Below are positions 62,198 to 64,000 of a stretch of 64,000 bases of DNA, one piece after another. Position numbers and translations under genes: made by a program. The stretch covers positions 3,782,001 to 3,846,000 of the forward strand of contig NC_065877.1 in the NCBI RefSeq assembly GCF_933775445.1, given 5' to 3'. The notes beneath the pieces were generated by a model. That model saw only the letters and a list, made by a program, of their open reading frames with translations, was not told the origin of the DNA and made no database searches. Position 1 is the first letter of the stretch, and each line of letters begins with the position of its first letter. Source of the stretch: Argentina anserina. Its lineage: Eukaryota; Streptophyta; Magnoliopsida; Rosales; Rosaceae.

Positions 62198-62951
62198 AAG
62201 TATGATATCCTCTCCCCTGAAAGGTTACTTCAAGCTGTGTAGATAACTACGTATGCAAGCAAGGAAGCAAAGCAAGTGGAGGAAGCATGTTCTAGATGAA
62301 GGTGCGTACTCTTCTACATCTATATTGGGCTGCCATGGAAGTACGAAATTACAAACTCGTTGAGGTTGAGACTTGAGATGTGTCAATAGAGTTTTGTCAT
62401 ATTGTATATCTTTTGGTTGAGTATGAGTATTTTAGTTCTATGTAGTGAGGTCAGGGTAGTAGATTTAATGTTAATATTGCTTCAGACATGTACCGACAGC
62501 GCAGTAGTAGTGATGACCATTCAGTTTCTATAAACAGCTAAGAACAGGCAAAATCGAAATATAACATTTCGAGAAGCAATATGCATTTACACTAAAATAT
62601 GTACTGGCTCATTTGACTGATAATGATGCGGATCCCCAATCATCCTTTAACATGAAACTTACTACTATGATGCAGAATGACTGATCATGATGCAGCCCCT
62701 AATCATCTTTTAACATGAAACTAACTATATTGCAGACTACAGCGTACTGGCTACAATGCCATACACAGATTCGATATCCATACATACACTAACAATGTGG
62801 TTTGACGGGAGAAAAAAATGCGTCTCTGCTCTGATACACAAGGAGAAGCTCTACAATGTGCATTTGCATTTCTACTAGCAAAATGCCCACTGCAGCTATT
62901 CCTAAATCCTCGACTAAACTTGTTTGATACTTTTTATACATAGCAACTATT
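62198..62951. other. Spacer between two convergent genes
   Basis: 3' UTRs of the X8 gene (plus) and the NEAP gene (minus) meet here. Around 62620-62720 a short word (AATCATCNTTTAACATGAAACT) occurs twice, a small tandem duplication. No further coding block. Confidence 0.45.
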
Positions 62952-64000
62952 TCATCGCTTTGAAAAGACAACTAAGATGAACATGGACATAGAAACCACA
63001 ATTTTAAAACCAGAGGTTTCCCAAAAGTTTGGTTTTTCAGCAGATGAAGCTCCACTCACTCCCCGTTGTTGTAATTGGTCTTTGAGCTCTTTCAGAGCTT
63101 TGTCTCTTCGCTCACCCATCTAGCACAGTAAATAATTGTCTAGATTTAATATATATTATACATGGAAGCAACTAAATATTTAGGAGAACAGCATATTTAA
63201 CAGTTTCATGCTCATGCTAGTTCCATATGAGGGCATAAAGCTTGATTGAATGCATGCTCTAGATTTGAGTTTAATTGCATAGAAGTAAAAGCAGGCAAGT
63301 GAAAATTTAATTTGTAGCTGAAAAGAAAGGAGCACTCGATAAAGAAACAAATGCTTACCCTTTGAAGCTTTCTTGTTTGAGCACGAGCTTCCTGAAGGCA
63401 GAACTCCAATTTTAATACCCTCTTCTTGAGTTCCTGATCAGCTCGCCGTTGTCTCTCCAACTGTTTCCACAAACAGTCGAAGCTCAATGTTAAAAAAAAT
63501 TTAAAAGGCATTATGGAGAAAAAAAGCAAACAATGTATTAGTGGAATAAGTGACACTGAAAACAGATGCAGTTACCTGTGATTCCAACTCCTTAGTTTTG
63601 AGAGTCCAGTGAACAGACATGATACTGATTTCATCTCTAAGCCTTCCTATTTCTTCATCCTTTATAATTAAAAGATTATTAAGCTTCTCGATATTCTTTG
63701 GAGAAACCTCATCTAGTATTTTTTTCAGCTCACAATCCTTATTCACCCCCGCTTGTGCAACAGCTTGCATAATGTCCTGCTCAATTCTCAGAACATCATC
63801 TTTGAGTTGCTTTTGCGAAGACTCTCTTACTTCGAGATCCTTTTGTAGTTTATCCAATTGCTCTCCTAGCCTAATTATACATTCATCTTGCTCTTTCAAG
63901 GAACAATTTTTTTTATCTATTTCCTTTACAAGTGCTAGACATTGGAGCTGTGCTGATTGAGCTGATGCAGCACAAGTATCGGCAGTTGCTTGAGTGGCTG
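62952..64000 (-). CDS. NEAP: Nuclear-envelope-associated coiled-coil protein, 3' part
   Basis: Exons in transcription order are 64000-63576 (open to the window edge), 63460-63359 and 63119-62952, phase 0 at each junction, TGA at 62952-62954. The visible part is almost all heptad coiled coil with Lys/Glu/Leu/Gln, for example [20 protein letters not shown] and [13 protein letters not shown], then [20 protein letters not shown]. It ends in a short hydrophobic membrane segment ([18 protein letters not shown]) with a basic tail, the layout of plant NEAP proteins that anchor to the inner nuclear membrane and bind SUN proteins. The 5' end with the start codon is beyond the right edge. Another tail-anchored coiled-coil family is the alternative. 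Confidence 0.82.

Overview
This is nuclear plant DNA. The genes carry many short introns with GT-AG borders, the protein families are plant ones (PDR-type ABCG transporter, receptor-like kinase, X8/callose-binding protein, NEAP), and Ty3/gypsy, Ty1/copia, hAT and LINE-like sequences fill the space between genes. A eudicot is very likely; Rosaceae is my impression from the feel of the proteins and repeats, not a demonstrated result.

Layout. Positions 1-8410 are most of one young but coding-defective Ty3/gypsy LTR element. Its 5' LTR is cut by the window edge, and its complete 3' LTR runs 5423-8410. A small glycine-rich cell-wall protein gene follows at 9.3 kb. A seven-coding-exon HEL2/ZNF598-type RING E3 ligase gene lies at 12.1-15.8 kb, with a tRNA-Phe(GAA) gene just downstream. 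Positions 16.5-25.0 kb are repeat-rich: an acidic pseudogene split by a hAT MITE, a decayed copia element, an unrecognised three-exon gene tail, a tandem array of about 300 bp units with telomere-like motifs, and a solo LTR inserted in that array.

Positions 26.3-33.3 kb hold an intact 24-exon full-size ABCG (PDR) transporter on the minus strand (1443 codons, one GC-AG intron). Positions 35.9-39.4 kb hold an intact 7-exon receptor-like kinase on the minus strand (510 codons). Positions 40-53 kb are mostly non-genic: a hAT element containing tRNA-like sequence, a possible unidentified exon cluster, a decayed gypsy pol with its 3' LTR and a tandem duplication, and a poly(A)-tailed insertion flanked by a 21 bp target duplication.

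Three genes close the window: haspin histone H3 kinase (53.5-57.4 kb, plus, 15 exons, 596 codons), an X8-domain GPI-anchored protein with a degenerate GH17-like domain (59.9-62.2 kb, plus, 637 codons), and the 3' part of a nuclear-envelope-associated coiled-coil protein (NEAP) on the minus strand running off the right edge. The genes are independent housekeeping, cell-wall, transport and signalling loci with no operon-like or clustered pathway logic. Exon models were built by hand by joining reading frames across consensus splice sites; their lengths all sum to multiples of three. I did not find a convincing novel biological system; the most unusual material is in the transposable elements and the two unidentified exon groups.
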